Part shown: piece by piece, positions 23,752 to 31,772 of the stretch
Position numbering within the stretch: position 1 is the stretch's first letter
Layout of the letters: the number at the start of each line of letters is the position of its first letter
Assembly (NCBI RefSeq): GCF_001729485.1
Contig: NZ_CP017157.1
Location: forward strand, 1,550,001-1,614,000
DNA: 64,000 bases
Reading direction: 5' to 3'
From: Streptomyces lydicus
GTDB taxonomy: Bacteria; Actinomycetota; Actinomycetes; Streptomycetales; Streptomycetaceae
Notes under the pieces: model-generated
Databases searched by the model: none
Told to the model about the DNA's origin: nothing
Seen by the model: only the letters and a program-made list of their open reading frames with translations
Translations under genes and position numbers: made by a program

Positions 23752-25104
23752 GTGCCCCGCCCCCACCGCCCGGCCGCCGTCCCGGCCGCGCTCACCGCGC
23801 CCTTCGCCCCGCGCAGCCTGGCCGCCGTGCTGCACGCGCTGATCGCCCTGCCGCTCGCGCTGGCCGGGCTGGTGCTGGTGCCGGTGGGCCTGGCGATCGG
23901 TGCGGTGCTGTCGTGGACGGCACTCGGGCCGTGGCTGCTCGCGCTGACCGTACGCGGCGCCCTGGCCCTGGGGAACGTCCAACTCCTCTTGCTGCGAAGG
24001 CTGTTGGGTGAGGACGTCGAGCCTGCCCGGCGTCGCGGAGGGCCCGGAGCGACGTCCGGGCCGTTCGGCTGGCGGCGCGCGGTCCTCGGCGACCCGGCCG
24101 GCTGGCGCGCGGTCGCCGCCGCCGTGCTCGCGCCCCTGACGGCCGTCCTCCCCGTCCTCGCCGTCCTCCTCTGCTACGTGTACGGCATGCTGGCGCTCGC
24201 GCACCCCGTGCTGCGCCACTGGAACTACTTCACCGTGCGCGCCCGGGACGGCTCCGTACGCCATGTGTCGCTGCAGATCCACGGCGTCGAGTTCGACAGC
24301 TGGCCGCGCTGGCTCCTGGTCGTCGCCGTCGGGGCGGTCCTCGTCCTGCTCGCGCCCCGTCTGATGCGCGGGGCGGGCACCCCGCACCGGCTGCTGCTGC
24401 GCGCGCTGCTCGGCCCGAGCGCCGCGGACGCCCGTATCCGCGTCCTGGAGGAGACCCGGGCGCACGCCGTCGACGACGCCGTCGCCACCCTCCGCCGGAT
24501 CGAACGCGATCTGCACGACGGCACCCAGGCCCGGCTGGTCGGCCTCGGCATGCACCTCACCCTCATCCGGGAGCTGATCGCCCAGGGCGCCGCCGCGGAC
24601 CGGCTGCTGGCGGTGGTGGAGACCGCGCAGGGCAACGCCACCCAGGCCGTCGCCGATCTGCGCCACCTCGTCCGCGGGATCCACCCGCCGGTGCTCGACC
24701 AGGGGCTGGCCTCCGCGCTGGCCGGCCTCGCCGCCGACGCGCCGCTGCCGGTCACCGTCCGCGCGGACCTCGTCCGGCGGCCCACCCCCGCCCTGGAATC
24801 CATCGCCTACTTCTGCGCCGCCGAACTGCTCGCCAACGCCGTCAAGCACAGCGGCGCGACGCGGGTGGCGATCGAGGCGCGCACCGACGGCGCGGGCGGT
24901 GACCGGGCCGGGGCGGGCCTGACGCTGGCCGTGCGCGACGACGGGCGGGGCGGCGCGGTGATCGGCGCGGGCAGCGGACTGACCGGGCTGCTCGGCCGGA
25001 TACGTACTGTCGACGGGACGCTGACCTGCGACAGTCCGGACGGAGGGCCTACGGTGGTCACCGTCCGGCTGCCGTACCCGGACCGCCGCCCCGATCACCG
25101 TTAG
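23752..25104 (+). CDS. NarL-type sensor histidine kinase
   Basis: 450 residues from GTG at 23752; an in-frame ATG at 23662 would translate the tandem repeat and is less likely. Three or four hydrophobic segments in the first 200 residues (LAAVLHALIALPLALAGLVLVP, WRAVAAAVLAPLTAVLPVLAVLL, WLLVVAVGAVLVLLA) form a membrane sensor. The HisKA_3 box is RRIERDLHDGTQARLVGLGM with phospho-accepting His255. The HATPase part has ELLANAVKHSGATRV, VRDDGRGG and GSGLTGLLGRIRTVDG. It is followed 11 bases later by its response regulator. The signal is unknown; nearness to nirBD may be accidental. Confidence 0.88.
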   Translation: MPRPHRPAAVPAALTAPFAPRSLAAVLHALIALPLALAGLVLVPVGLAIGAVLSWTALGPWLLALTVRGALALGNVQLLLLRRLLGEDVEPARRRGGPGATSGPFGWRRAVLGDPAGWRAVAAAVLAPLTAVLPVLAVLLCYVYGMLALAHPVLRHWNYFTVRARDGSVRHVSLQIHGVEFDSWPRWLLVVAVGAVLVLLAPRLMRGAGTPHRLLLRALLGPSAADARIRVLEETRAHAVDDAVATLRRIERDLHDGTQARLVGLGMHLTLIRELIAQGAAADRLLAVVETAQGNATQAVADLRHLVRGIHPPVLDQGLASALAGLAADAPLPVTVRADLVRRPTPALESIAYFCAAELLANAVKHSGATRVAIEARTDGAGGDRAGAGLTLAVRDDGRGGAVIGAGSGLTGLLGRIRTVDGTLTCDSPDGGPTVVTVRLPYPDRRPDHR

Positions 25105-25115
25105 AGGCAGGGACC

Positions 25116-25775
25116 ATGCGCGTCGTCATCGCCGAGGACTCCGCGATCCTGCGGGACGGCCTGGTGCAACTCCTGGAGCTGCGCGGGGTGGCGGTGGTGG
25201 CGGCCGTGGCGGACGCCGAGAGCCTGCTCGCCGCCGTCGCCGCCCACCGGCCGGACGCCGCCGTCGTCGACATCCGGCTGCCGCCCGGCCATACGGACGA
25301 GGGCCTGCGGGCCGCCGTCGCGCTGCGCCGCGACCACCCCGGGACCGGCGTACTGATCTTCTCCCAGTACGTGGAGACCGCCTACGCGGACCGGCTGTTC
25401 GGCGCGGGCTTCGCCGGCGTCGGCTACCTCCTCAAGGAACGCGTGGTGGACATCGGGGAGTTCGTCGACGCCCTGCGGCGGGTCGCGGCCGGCGGCACCG
25501 CGCTCGACCCGGACGTGGTCTCCCAACTGTTCAGCGCGAGCCGCCGGGCCGGCGCGCTGGACGCCCTGACCCCGCGCGAGCGCGAGGTGCTCGCCCTGAT
25601 GGCGCAGGGCCGCACCAACCAGTCCATCGCCTCGGCCCTGACCGTCTCCGAGCGCGCGGTCGAGAAGCACATCGCCAACGTCTTCAGCAAACTCGACCTC
25701 CCGCCCTCGGCGACCGGCCACCGCCGGGTGCTGGCGGTGCTGCGCTACCTGGAGAGCGAACGGGCCGGGAGCTGA
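25116..25775 (+). CDS. LuxR/NarL-family response regulator
   Basis: 219 residues. The receiver domain has MRVVIAEDSAILRDGL, phospho-acceptor Asp52 in AAVVDIRLPPGH, and the switch Lys in GYLLKERV. The C-terminal LuxR helix-turn-helix is LTPREREVLALMAQGRTNQSIASALTVSERAVEKHIANVFSKL. It forms an operon with the preceding histidine kinase (11-base gap). A 15-bp perfect hairpin just after the stop ends the unit. Confidence 0.92.
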   Translation: MRVVIAEDSAILRDGLVQLLELRGVAVVAAVADAESLLAAVAAHRPDAAVVDIRLPPGHTDEGLRAAVALRRDHPGTGVLIFSQYVETAYADRLFGAGFAGVGYLLKERVVDIGEFVDALRRVAAGGTALDPDVVSQLFSASRRAGALDALTPREREVLALMAQGRTNQSIASALTVSERAVEKHIANVFSKLDLPPSATGHRRVLAVLRYLESERAGS

Positions 25776-25781
25776 CGGGCC

Positions 25782-25829
25782 GGGGGCTGACGGGCCGGGC
25801 GGGGAGTCCCGGGCGGCCCGTCAGCCCCC
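25782..25829. terminator. Bidirectional terminator
   Basis: GGGGGCTGACGGGCC (25782-25796) is exactly complementary to GGCCCGTCAGCCCCC (25815-25829), between the convergent response-regulator and lipoprotein genes. Confidence 0.75.
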
Positions 25830-25842
25830 GTGCACGGCGTGC

Positions 25843-27882
25843 TCAGAAGCGCAGCCGGCCGTCCGGGCCGGCGGTGGGGCACAGCCGGCGCGGCGCGTGG
25901 TCGGTGCGGAGCCGGGCCTCGACGCAGCCGCCCGGCAGGCCGTCGTGGGCCGCGGTGCCGAAGTTGGCGGTCACGGTGAGCGTGCCGTGGCCGAAGACCG
26001 TGCGCTGGACGGTGCGGTCGTCGGTCAGCCGGCGGAACGACGTCATCGGCTCGGTGCCGGCGGCGCGGTGCAGCGGCGCGAAGTACTTCTGCAGCGCGGC
26101 GAGTTCCGGCCCGTTCCGGTCGACGGTCGGGCCGTCGAGGACGTAGTTGAGCGGGGTGTTGTACAGCATGGCGAGCAGCGCGCGGGTGCTCTTCTGGTCC
26201 GGCAGCTTCTCGTACGACAGCTCCCACCGCTCGGCGTTGACCAGCGAGCCGTGCAGCGCCGTCTCGTACAGCGGTGCGCGGTACTTCGGGTCGTACATCG
26301 CGGTGGCCAGGTCGGCGGGCAGGCGGACCGGCTTGAAGAACGTCTTCGGGGCGTTCTGCGGGTAGTAGCCGCCCCAGGTCTGCTTGTCGCGCTCCAGCTT
26401 CCACAGGCCGTCGGCGACCGGGGTGCCCGAGCCGTGGTCGAAGGCCAGCACCCGGTTCGCCCAGGGCTGGGCGGACTCCGAGCCGAGGACCAGGTGCTGT
26501 GACAGGCGCTCCATACGGGCCAGGCGGTACCTGCGGTCGTCCGCCTTGGTCATCTCGTGGCCGGCGCCGTGGTCGCGGAACAGCTCACCCGTCGCGTCGA
26601 CGTCGAGGAAGTAGCTGTCCGCCCCGTTGGCGACCATCGTGCGGGTGCGGTCGGCGAGGTAGTGCTTTCCCGGTTCGGCCTTCTCGAAGGCGCGGGAGCT
26701 GAGGTAGCAGCCGCGGCCGCCGAACCCGGTCTCCGGGGTGCCGTCCGCCTTCCGCACGCAGAAGTCGGGGTAGACCCGGCCGGGCCACGCCGAGGTGGGG
26801 CTGTCGGCGGTCTTGGGGTCCTGTCCGTTGGCGAAGGAGTCGTACGGCCCGACGAGATAGCCCGCCTTCTTGGCGGCGCGCACCGCGGCGGCGTCCATCG
26901 GGCCGGGCCCGGCGTCGTAACCGAGCCACATCCGGTCCACGCCGAGCTTCCGGAGCTTGCGGATTCCGGCGGCGGTACGGGCGTCGCCCCACACGTAGGC
27001 GTGGAAGGCGCCCAGCAGCTCGGCGTTGGCCGGGTTCTTGCGGATCTTCTCGCGCAGGCTGCCCAGCCGGCCGCGCTCGGAGAGGTAGGCGCGGTAATCG
27101 GCGGCGGGGGCGACCGGGTTGCCGTCGGTGAGGGCGAAGGTGATGTCGTAGTCGCGGGTGCCCTCACCGGCGTCGAAGGCGTGCGCGGCGGTCGCGCGCA
27201 GCCGGCCCCCGGCGGAGCTGAAGCGCAGCGAGGTGCCGAGGTCGGTGGGGGTGAGGTAGCTGACGCCGTGCCCGCCGCGGGAGCCGCCCGCCGCGCCGCC
27301 CATGGTGTACCCCCACAGCGGCAGGGCCAGCTCGGCGCCCACGTCGACGGTGCTGCCGGCCAGCCCGGCCTCGGGCGAGTTCCAGAACGCGTCCCGTACG
27401 GGGAGGTCCAGGCCCTCCCCGCGCGGCAGCTGGACGGCGGTGGCGGTGCGGTCGGTGCCGGTCACCGGCCAGTTGACCGATCCGTCGCGGTCCGACCGCA
27501 GGCTGATCCGCAGCCGCCCGTGGTCGGTTCCGGCCGTCACGCTCAGCCCCTTGGCGGGGTAGCTCCAGCGGGCGCCGTCGGCGGTACGGGTCACCGGCCC
27601 CGGCCGGCCGAGTCCGTCCCCGGCCGCCGCCTCGGAGAGCAGCAGCAGCCGCCCGTCGCCGGTCCGCGCGCTCACCGCGAGGGAGTCGGTGTCGACGACG
27701 GCGGTGCCGCCGGCGACCGGCAGTTCGAGCCGGCTGCCCTTGAGGGTGCCGGCGGCGGCGCTGTCACATCCCGTGACGCCGAGCGCCGTCGCGGCGAGCG
27801 CGAGGGAGAGGGCGAGCGCGCGGGTGCCGGCGCCGCGGCTACCGCCCTTGCCCGTAAGGGACTTGGGGAGATCAGAGGTCAT
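25843..27882 (-). CDS. Secreted lipoprotein with glycoside-hydrolase-like TIM barrel
   Basis: 679 residues. The N-terminal signal peptide (RALALSLALAATALGVTGC) ends with lipobox V-T-G-C, so it is a membrane-anchored extracellular lipoprotein. Residues about 60-270 look like a beta-sandwich (galactose-mutarotase-like). The barrel includes LLGAFHAYVWGDARTAAGIRKLRKLGVDRMWLGYDAG, YLVGPYDSFANGQDP, ADSYFLDVDATGELFRDH and LGSESAQPWANRVLAFDHGSG. The D-V-D and S-E motifs are candidate catalytic acids. The layout recalls GH101/DUF5696-type proteins; the substrate is unknown. Divergent from the streptogramin-lyase-like gene. Confidence 0.7.
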   Translation of the reverse strand: MTSDLPKSLTGKGGSRGAGTRALALSLALAATALGVTGCDSAAAGTLKGSRLELPVAGGTAVVDTDSLAVSARTGDGRLLLLSEAAAGDGLGRPGPVTRTADGARWSYPAKGLSVTAGTDHGRLRISLRSDRDGSVNWPVTGTDRTATAVQLPRGEGLDLPVRDAFWNSPEAGLAGSTVDVGAELALPLWGYTMGGAAGGSRGGHGVSYLTPTDLGTSLRFSSAGGRLRATAAHAFDAGEGTRDYDITFALTDGNPVAPAADYRAYLSERGRLGSLREKIRKNPANAELLGAFHAYVWGDARTAAGIRKLRKLGVDRMWLGYDAGPGPMDAAAVRAAKKAGYLVGPYDSFANGQDPKTADSPTSAWPGRVYPDFCVRKADGTPETGFGGRGCYLSSRAFEKAEPGKHYLADRTRTMVANGADSYFLDVDATGELFRDHGAGHEMTKADDRRYRLARMERLSQHLVLGSESAQPWANRVLAFDHGSGTPVADGLWKLERDKQTWGGYYPQNAPKTFFKPVRLPADLATAMYDPKYRAPLYETALHGSLVNAERWELSYEKLPDQKSTRALLAMLYNTPLNYVLDGPTVDRNGPELAALQKYFAPLHRAAGTEPMTSFRRLTDDRTVQRTVFGHGTLTVTANFGTAAHDGLPGGCVEARLRTDHAPRRLCPTAGPDGRLRF

Positions 27883-27883
27883 G

Positions 27884-27922
27884 GGGACTGGATAGTCCCG
27901 GGGTCTAAGAGGGTTCTAAGAG
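27884..27922 (-). promoter_or_regulatory. Inverted repeat and 11-bp direct repeats in front of the lipoprotein gene
   Basis: GGGACT-GGAT-AGTCCC (27884-27899) lies directly before the start codon at 27882. Next to it two 11-base direct repeats, GGGTCTAAGAG and GGTTCTAAGAG (27901-27922), differ at one base. Helical-turn direct repeats are typical of OmpR/PhoP-type binding. Confidence 0.5.
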
Positions 27923-28164
27923 GCGCAACCCGTTCGGCCTATCGGTGGGTGCCGCTGCGCACCGGCGAGCGAGGGGGAAGCCGGCCGTCGCGCCCGATGG
28001 GGGGCGAACTTTCACAGGCTGGGTTAGCCTCAACCAGGAACGGACATTCCGGCCATTTCGCGGAAGCTCGGTGAGGTGGACCCGGCTCCCGGGTGGGCGG
28101 GGTCCCTGGCTGCCCTCTCCGACGCACCGAGGGCATTTCGCCTGCTGCGACGGAGGAGTTCGGC

Positions 28165-29226
28165 ATGCCTGGTGTGGTGGTGTTACCGAGACGGCGACGT
28201 GTGACGGTCCTGGCCGCGGCCCTGGGTGCGGCCGCCCTGGTGGCGGCCTCCGGCCTGCCGCGGGCGGCGGCCGCGCCCCCGGACCCCCCTGCTCCCGGGC
28301 TGGGCACCGTGCACGAGTACCTGATGCCCCTGCCCCGGCTGGGCAGCACGCACGAGTTGCTCATCGGGCCGGACGGCAATCTGTGGGTCTCCCAGCAACT
28401 TGAGGACCGCGTCCTCCGCGTCTCCACGGCCGGCCAGGTGGTGGGGGTCACCGAGTTCCCCGCCAACAGCATGCCCCACGGCATCGACAAGGACCGGCGC
28501 GGCCACGTCTGGGTCACCGAGGAGGCCACCAACGCCCTGGTGGAACTGGCCCCCACCGGCGAGCGCATCGCCGCCTACCCGATCCCGGTGCCCGGCGCCG
28601 GGCCGCACGGCCTGCGCATCGGATGCGACGGGCGCACCGTGTGGTGGACGGGGAAGGAGGGCGGGAACATCGGGAGTTTCGACCCCCGCACCCGCAGGTG
28701 GACCGTGTACCCCCTCGCGCCCGACAGCCAGCCGATCTTCCTGGCGCGCGGGCCCCGCTGCGCCATGTACTTCACCGAGCTGTCGACCAGCCGCGTCGGC
28801 CGGGTCGACGCGAACGGCCGGCTGCGCGAGTACGCCACCCCCACGCCTGACAGCCGGCCCATCGCCGTCGCCGTCAACCGGCGGGGCGAGGTCTGGTTCA
28901 CCGAGGAGGCCGGCGCCGCCTACGCCCACCTCGACCCCGAGACCGGGCGCATCACCGAGCACCGCACCGATGTCCCGAACGCCAAGCTGGCCGCGCTGGC
29001 CTTCGACTGCTTCGGCAACCTGTGGGTGCAGTACAACCAGCCCGGGCTGATCGACCGCGTCCGCCCGGACCTGAGCGTCACCCGCTACACGCTGCGCAAC
29101 GCCGTTCCGGTCGGCCACCGCATCATTCCCGGCCCGGACGGCTCCATGTGGTTCAGCGAACTGGCCGTCGACACCGTCGGCTCCGTCACCACCGGCTGCC
29201 CGCCGGCCGTGTCGGCCGTCGAGTAG
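28165..29226 (+). CDS. Secreted streptogramin-lyase (Vgb)-like beta-propeller protein, TTA codon
   Basis: 353 residues. ATG at 28165 follows GGAGGAG with good spacing; an upstream ATG at 28093 is rejected. A signal peptide (RRRRVTVLAAALGAAALVAASGLPRAAAA) is followed by repeated propeller blades with the motif G-[PS]-D-G-x-[LM]-W (ELLIGPDGNLWVSQQ, IDKDRRGHVWVTEE, VNRRGEVWFTEE, FDCFGNLWVQYN, IIPGPDGSMWFSE). This is the Vgb/SMP-30-like lyase layout. Codon 7 is TTA (28183-28185), which predicts dependence on the bldA tRNA and late expression. Cleavage of a macrocycle is possible, but the substrate is not shown by sequence. Confidence 0.8.
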   Translation: MPGVVVLPRRRRVTVLAAALGAAALVAASGLPRAAAAPPDPPAPGLGTVHEYLMPLPRLGSTHELLIGPDGNLWVSQQLEDRVLRVSTAGQVVGVTEFPANSMPHGIDKDRRGHVWVTEEATNALVELAPTGERIAAYPIPVPGAGPHGLRIGCDGRTVWWTGKEGGNIGSFDPRTRRWTVYPLAPDSQPIFLARGPRCAMYFTELSTSRVGRVDANGRLREYATPTPDSRPIAVAVNRRGEVWFTEEAGAAYAHLDPETGRITEHRTDVPNAKLAALAFDCFGNLWVQYNQPGLIDRVRPDLSVTRYTLRNAVPVGHRIIPGPDGSMWFSELAVDTVGSVTTGCPPAVSAVE

Positions 29227-29248
29227 CGGGGGGCCGGGCCGGCCGCCG

Positions 29249-29668
29249 TCATGCGTCCAGGATCAGTTGCAGCAGCTCGCGCAGGTTCTCGCGCTGCTGC
29301 GCGGTGAGCGGGGCCAAGGGGTCGGCGGCGAAGGGCATGCGTGCGCGGAGATCGGCGGCGACGGTGCGGCCGGCGGTGGTGGCGGCGACCCGCTTGACGC
29401 GGCGGTCACCCGGGTCGGGGCTGCGCTCGACCAGGCCGCCGGCCTCCAGCCGGTCGATGATCACGGTCACGTTGGACGGCTCCGCGTGCAGCCGGTCGGC
29501 GATCCGGCGCATCGGGACCGGGTCTTCGGTGGCGAGCAGTGCCTTGGCCTGGAGCGGGGTCAGCTCGTGGGTCGTCGCGGCGGCCTCGGACTCCTGGCTG
29601 TAGCGGCGGTTGATGGCGGCGAAGAGGCCGACGATCTCCCTGGTGAGCTCATCCGGTGGGTTGGGCAT
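29249..29668 (-). CDS. MarR-family transcriptional regulator (first of two similar MarR/oxidoreductase pairs)
   Basis: 139 residues. Winged helix: ELTPLQAKALLATEDPVPMRRIADRLHAEPSNVTVIIDRLEAGGLVERSPDPGDRRVKRVAATTAGR, with the basic wing DRR typical of MarR. It is clearly similar to the MarR protein at 62.6 kb. It diverges from the short-chain dehydrogenase gene across 98 bases holding two 13-base inverted repeats, one overlapping the -35 box. It probably represses both itself and the dehydrogenase until a phenolic or quinone-type ligand binds (family knowledge). Confidence 0.88.
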   Translation of the reverse strand: MPNPPDELTREIVGLFAAINRRYSQESEAAATTHELTPLQAKALLATEDPVPMRRIADRLHAEPSNVTVIIDRLEAGGLVERSPDPGDRRVKRVAATTAGRTVAADLRARMPFAADPLAPLTAQQRENLRELLQLILDA

Positions 29669-29690
29669 GAGGTCCAGCCTAGCGATGTAC

Positions 29691-29748
29691 TTGACATCGT
29701 CAAATATTAGTGCCCATAGTTATGAAACATATTGGTTATGCTGCATAA
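29691..29748 (+). promoter_or_regulatory. SDR promoter with two candidate MarR operators
   Basis: TTGACA (29691-29696), an 18-base spacer and CATAGT (29715-29720) form a SigA-type promoter. TTGAC-ATC-GTCAA (29691-29703) overlaps the -35, and TTATG-CTG-CATAA (29736-29748) lies 18 bases before the SDR start. Both are perfect 5-3-5 inverted repeats. Confidence 0.6.
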
Positions 29749-29766
29749 GCAAGTGGGGTACGAGGA

Positions 29767-30588
29767 ATGACCACCAAGACCGTTCTGATCACCGGCACCT
29801 CCTCCGGTATCGGCCTGTCCACCGCCGTCGCCGCCGCGCGCAGCGGATGGCACGTGATCGCCACCATGCGCGACACCGCCAAGGCGGGCGCCCTGCTGGC
29901 GGCGGCGGAGGAAGCCGGGGTCGCCGTCGACGTCCGGGCCCTGGACGTGACCGACCCGGCCTCGGTCGAGGCGTGCCTGGCCGGCCTCGACCGGCTGGAC
30001 GCGCTCGTCAACAACGCCGGCGCGGGCCACGTCGGCACCCTGGAGCAGGAGAGCGTCGAGGACGTGCGCGCCGTCATGGAGGTCAACTTCTTCGGCGTAC
30101 TGCATGTCACGAAGGCCGCCCTGCCCCTGCTGCGGGCGAGCAAGGGCCGGGTGCTGACCGTGACCAGCGTCGGCGGAGTGATCGGCCAGCCCTTCAACGA
30201 GGCGTACTGCGCCGCCAAGTTCGCGGTCGAGGGCTTCATGGAGTCCCTCGCGCCGGTCGCCGCCACGGCCGGCGTGCATGTCAGCGTGGTGGAGCCGGGT
30301 GCGGTGGCCAGCGAGTTCGTCAGCAACGTCGGGCTCCCGGACGACGCGCTGGAGCAGGCCGGCCCGTACGCGCCGGCCCTGTCCCGCTACCTGGAGCGCA
30401 CCCGCGACGCCTTTGCCCACGCGCAGACGTCGCAGGACGTGGCGGCGCAGCTGGTCGATCTGCTCGCGGCCGAGCGGCCGGCCTTCCGGGTGCTGACCTC
30501 CGACGCCGCGCGCGCCTTCGCCGGGACGAAGCTCAAGGACCTCGACGGCTCGGCCGTGCAGACGCTGACCGACTCCTGGGTCGCCTGA
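29767..30588 (+). CDS. Short-chain dehydrogenase/reductase (SDR)
   Basis: 273 residues. The Rossmann nucleotide motif is VLITGTSSGIGLSTAVAAA (T-G-x3-G-x-G). LVNNAGAG is the NNAG motif. The catalytic Ser lies in VLTVTSVGG, with Y-x3-K in AYCAAKFAVEG. A C-terminal segment carries the substrate cap. Classical SDR, NAD(P)H-dependent oxidoreductase of unknown substrate. It is divergent from, and probably controlled by, the adjacent MarR regulator. GAGGAATG at the start gives a close ribosome site. Confidence 0.9.
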   Translation: MTTKTVLITGTSSGIGLSTAVAAARSGWHVIATMRDTAKAGALLAAAEEAGVAVDVRALDVTDPASVEACLAGLDRLDALVNNAGAGHVGTLEQESVEDVRAVMEVNFFGVLHVTKAALPLLRASKGRVLTVTSVGGVIGQPFNEAYCAAKFAVEGFMESLAPVAATAGVHVSVVEPGAVASEFVSNVGLPDDALEQAGPYAPALSRYLERTRDAFAHAQTSQDVAAQLVDLLAAERPAFRVLTSDAARAFAGTKLKDLDGSAVQTLTDSWVA

Positions 30589-30670
30589 TGCCTGTCCGAT
30601 AGGTCGGCGATGATCCGGGCTGCCGGCCGCCCGGCGCGGACCTGTGCCGGTCCGTGCGCCGGGCGACCGG

Positions 30671-30703
30671 CGCGGGGGCGGGGTTCGTCGCCCCGCCCGC
30701 GCG
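30671..30703. terminator. Bidirectional terminator
   Basis: CGCGGGGGCGGGG (30671-30683) pairs with CCCCGCCCGCGCG (30691-30703) with one mismatch and a 7-base loop, between the convergent SDR and secreted-protein genes. Confidence 0.65.
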
Positions 30704-30704
30704 A

Positions 30705-31568
30705 CTACTTCACGTCGACGTAGTCACTGGTGGCGGTCGCCACCGAGGTGGTCGACGTACCGGCCCAGACGTAGCGCCAGTAGCCGTCGTAGGCGGCCTT
30801 CACCGTCGTCTTCAGGTTGCCGCGGCTGTCCGAGGTGACCGTCTTGACGTTGGTGTACGTGCTGGTGCCGGCCTTGCGGAACTGGAGCTGCACGGTACCC
30901 ACGCCGTAGGCCCCGTACGTCTGGGTGTCCCAGTTCGCCCGGGTCAGCGCACCGGTGACGGTGAGGGTCGCGCCCTTCGCCACCGGCTCCGGCGAGGCGT
31001 TGGTGGTCAGCTGGGCGGCGCGCTTGACCCAGCCGGACCGGTAGTTGTCCTTGATGGAGTAGTCGCCGTCGTTGCCCACCGCGGAGGCGTAGACGTGCCA
31101 CCGGCCGGCGAGGATGTTGCTGTAGATGTTGGCCTTCGGGTCCGCGACCAGGGTGACCGAGCAGGTGGAGGTCGTGGCGTTGACCACCGTGCAGGTGCCG
31201 TGGTCCGTGCTCGGCGTCATCGCGCCGTCGACGCCGGACTCGGTGTCCAGGTCGGTGCCGTGCCACAGGAACGCGTAGCCGTCGTAGATGCCGGACGGGT
31301 CGGTGGCGGTCACCGAGACGGTGAAGGTCTTCTTCAGGCTGGTGCCGACCACGATGTCCTTGCCACCGTTGACGGTGACGTTCGTGATCGTGGTGTCGCC
31401 CTGCGAGTCGTCCGCCGCCGCGTTGGCGGGGGTCTGCGCGGCGGACGCGAAGAGCTGCGCCTTGGCGGCACCGGGGCCCGGGGCGTCCGCGGCCTGGGCG
31501 GCGGGGACGGCGAGGGCGGATATGGCCAGGGCGCCGGACAGTGCGGCAGCAGTGGCACGAATGCGCAT
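30705..31568 (-). CDS. Secreted protein of unknown function
   Basis: 287 residues from ATG at 31568, with GAGGAA just upstream. A Sec signal peptide (MRIRATAAALSGALAISALAVPAAQA) precedes ADAPG. The mature part has two beta-rich, Ig/bacterial-adhesin-like regions: TITNVTVNGGKDIVVGTSLKKTFTVSVTATDPSGI and LTTNASPEPVAKGATLTVTGALTRANW, the latter like the 'calcium-binding/Ig-like' repeats of Streptomyces secreted proteins. Cysteines in GTCTVVNATTSTCSV could form a disulfide. No catalytic motif seen. A 21-bp perfect palindrome lies about 77 bases upstream. Confidence 0.75.
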   Translation of the reverse strand: MRIRATAAALSGALAISALAVPAAQAADAPGPGAAKAQLFASAAQTPANAAADDSQGDTTITNVTVNGGKDIVVGTSLKKTFTVSVTATDPSGIYDGYAFLWHGTDLDTESGVDGAMTPSTDHGTCTVVNATTSTCSVTLVADPKANIYSNILAGRWHVYASAVGNDGDYSIKDNYRSGWVKRAAQLTTNASPEPVAKGATLTVTGALTRANWDTQTYGAYGVGTVQLQFRKAGTSTYTNVKTVTSDSRGNLKTTVKAAYDGYWRYVWAGTSTTSVATATSDYVDVK

Positions 31569-31644
31569 GTGTTCCTCGGAAGGGACTGGGGGGTCCACCG
31601 GCGTGAAGCACGAGTGGAGCACGCACGGCGGGACCCGGATCGAT

Positions 31645-31665
31645 TGCGAGTTCAACGAACTCGCA
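31645..31665 (-). promoter_or_regulatory. 21-bp perfect inverted repeat upstream of the secreted-protein gene
   Basis: TGCGAGTTC (31645-31653), AAC, GAACTCGCA (31657-31665). The arms match exactly. It lies in the 204-base intergenic region, 77 bases before the secreted-protein start, and is a candidate operator. Confidence 0.55.
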
Positions 31666-31772
31666 CAGCAGACCCATCAGCGGGGCGAATGGTTGTGCGC
31701 CCCGCTGGATCTTCCGGGAAGAATTTCGACGTCTGCCGGTTCGCCCACGAACTCGGTCCGTAGGCGTCGGAA

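Noticed and set aside
23422..25098. 558-residue minus-strand ORF opposite the histidine kinase
   Set aside because: Gly/Asp/Arg-rich antisense of a clear kinase with H-box and ATPase motifs.
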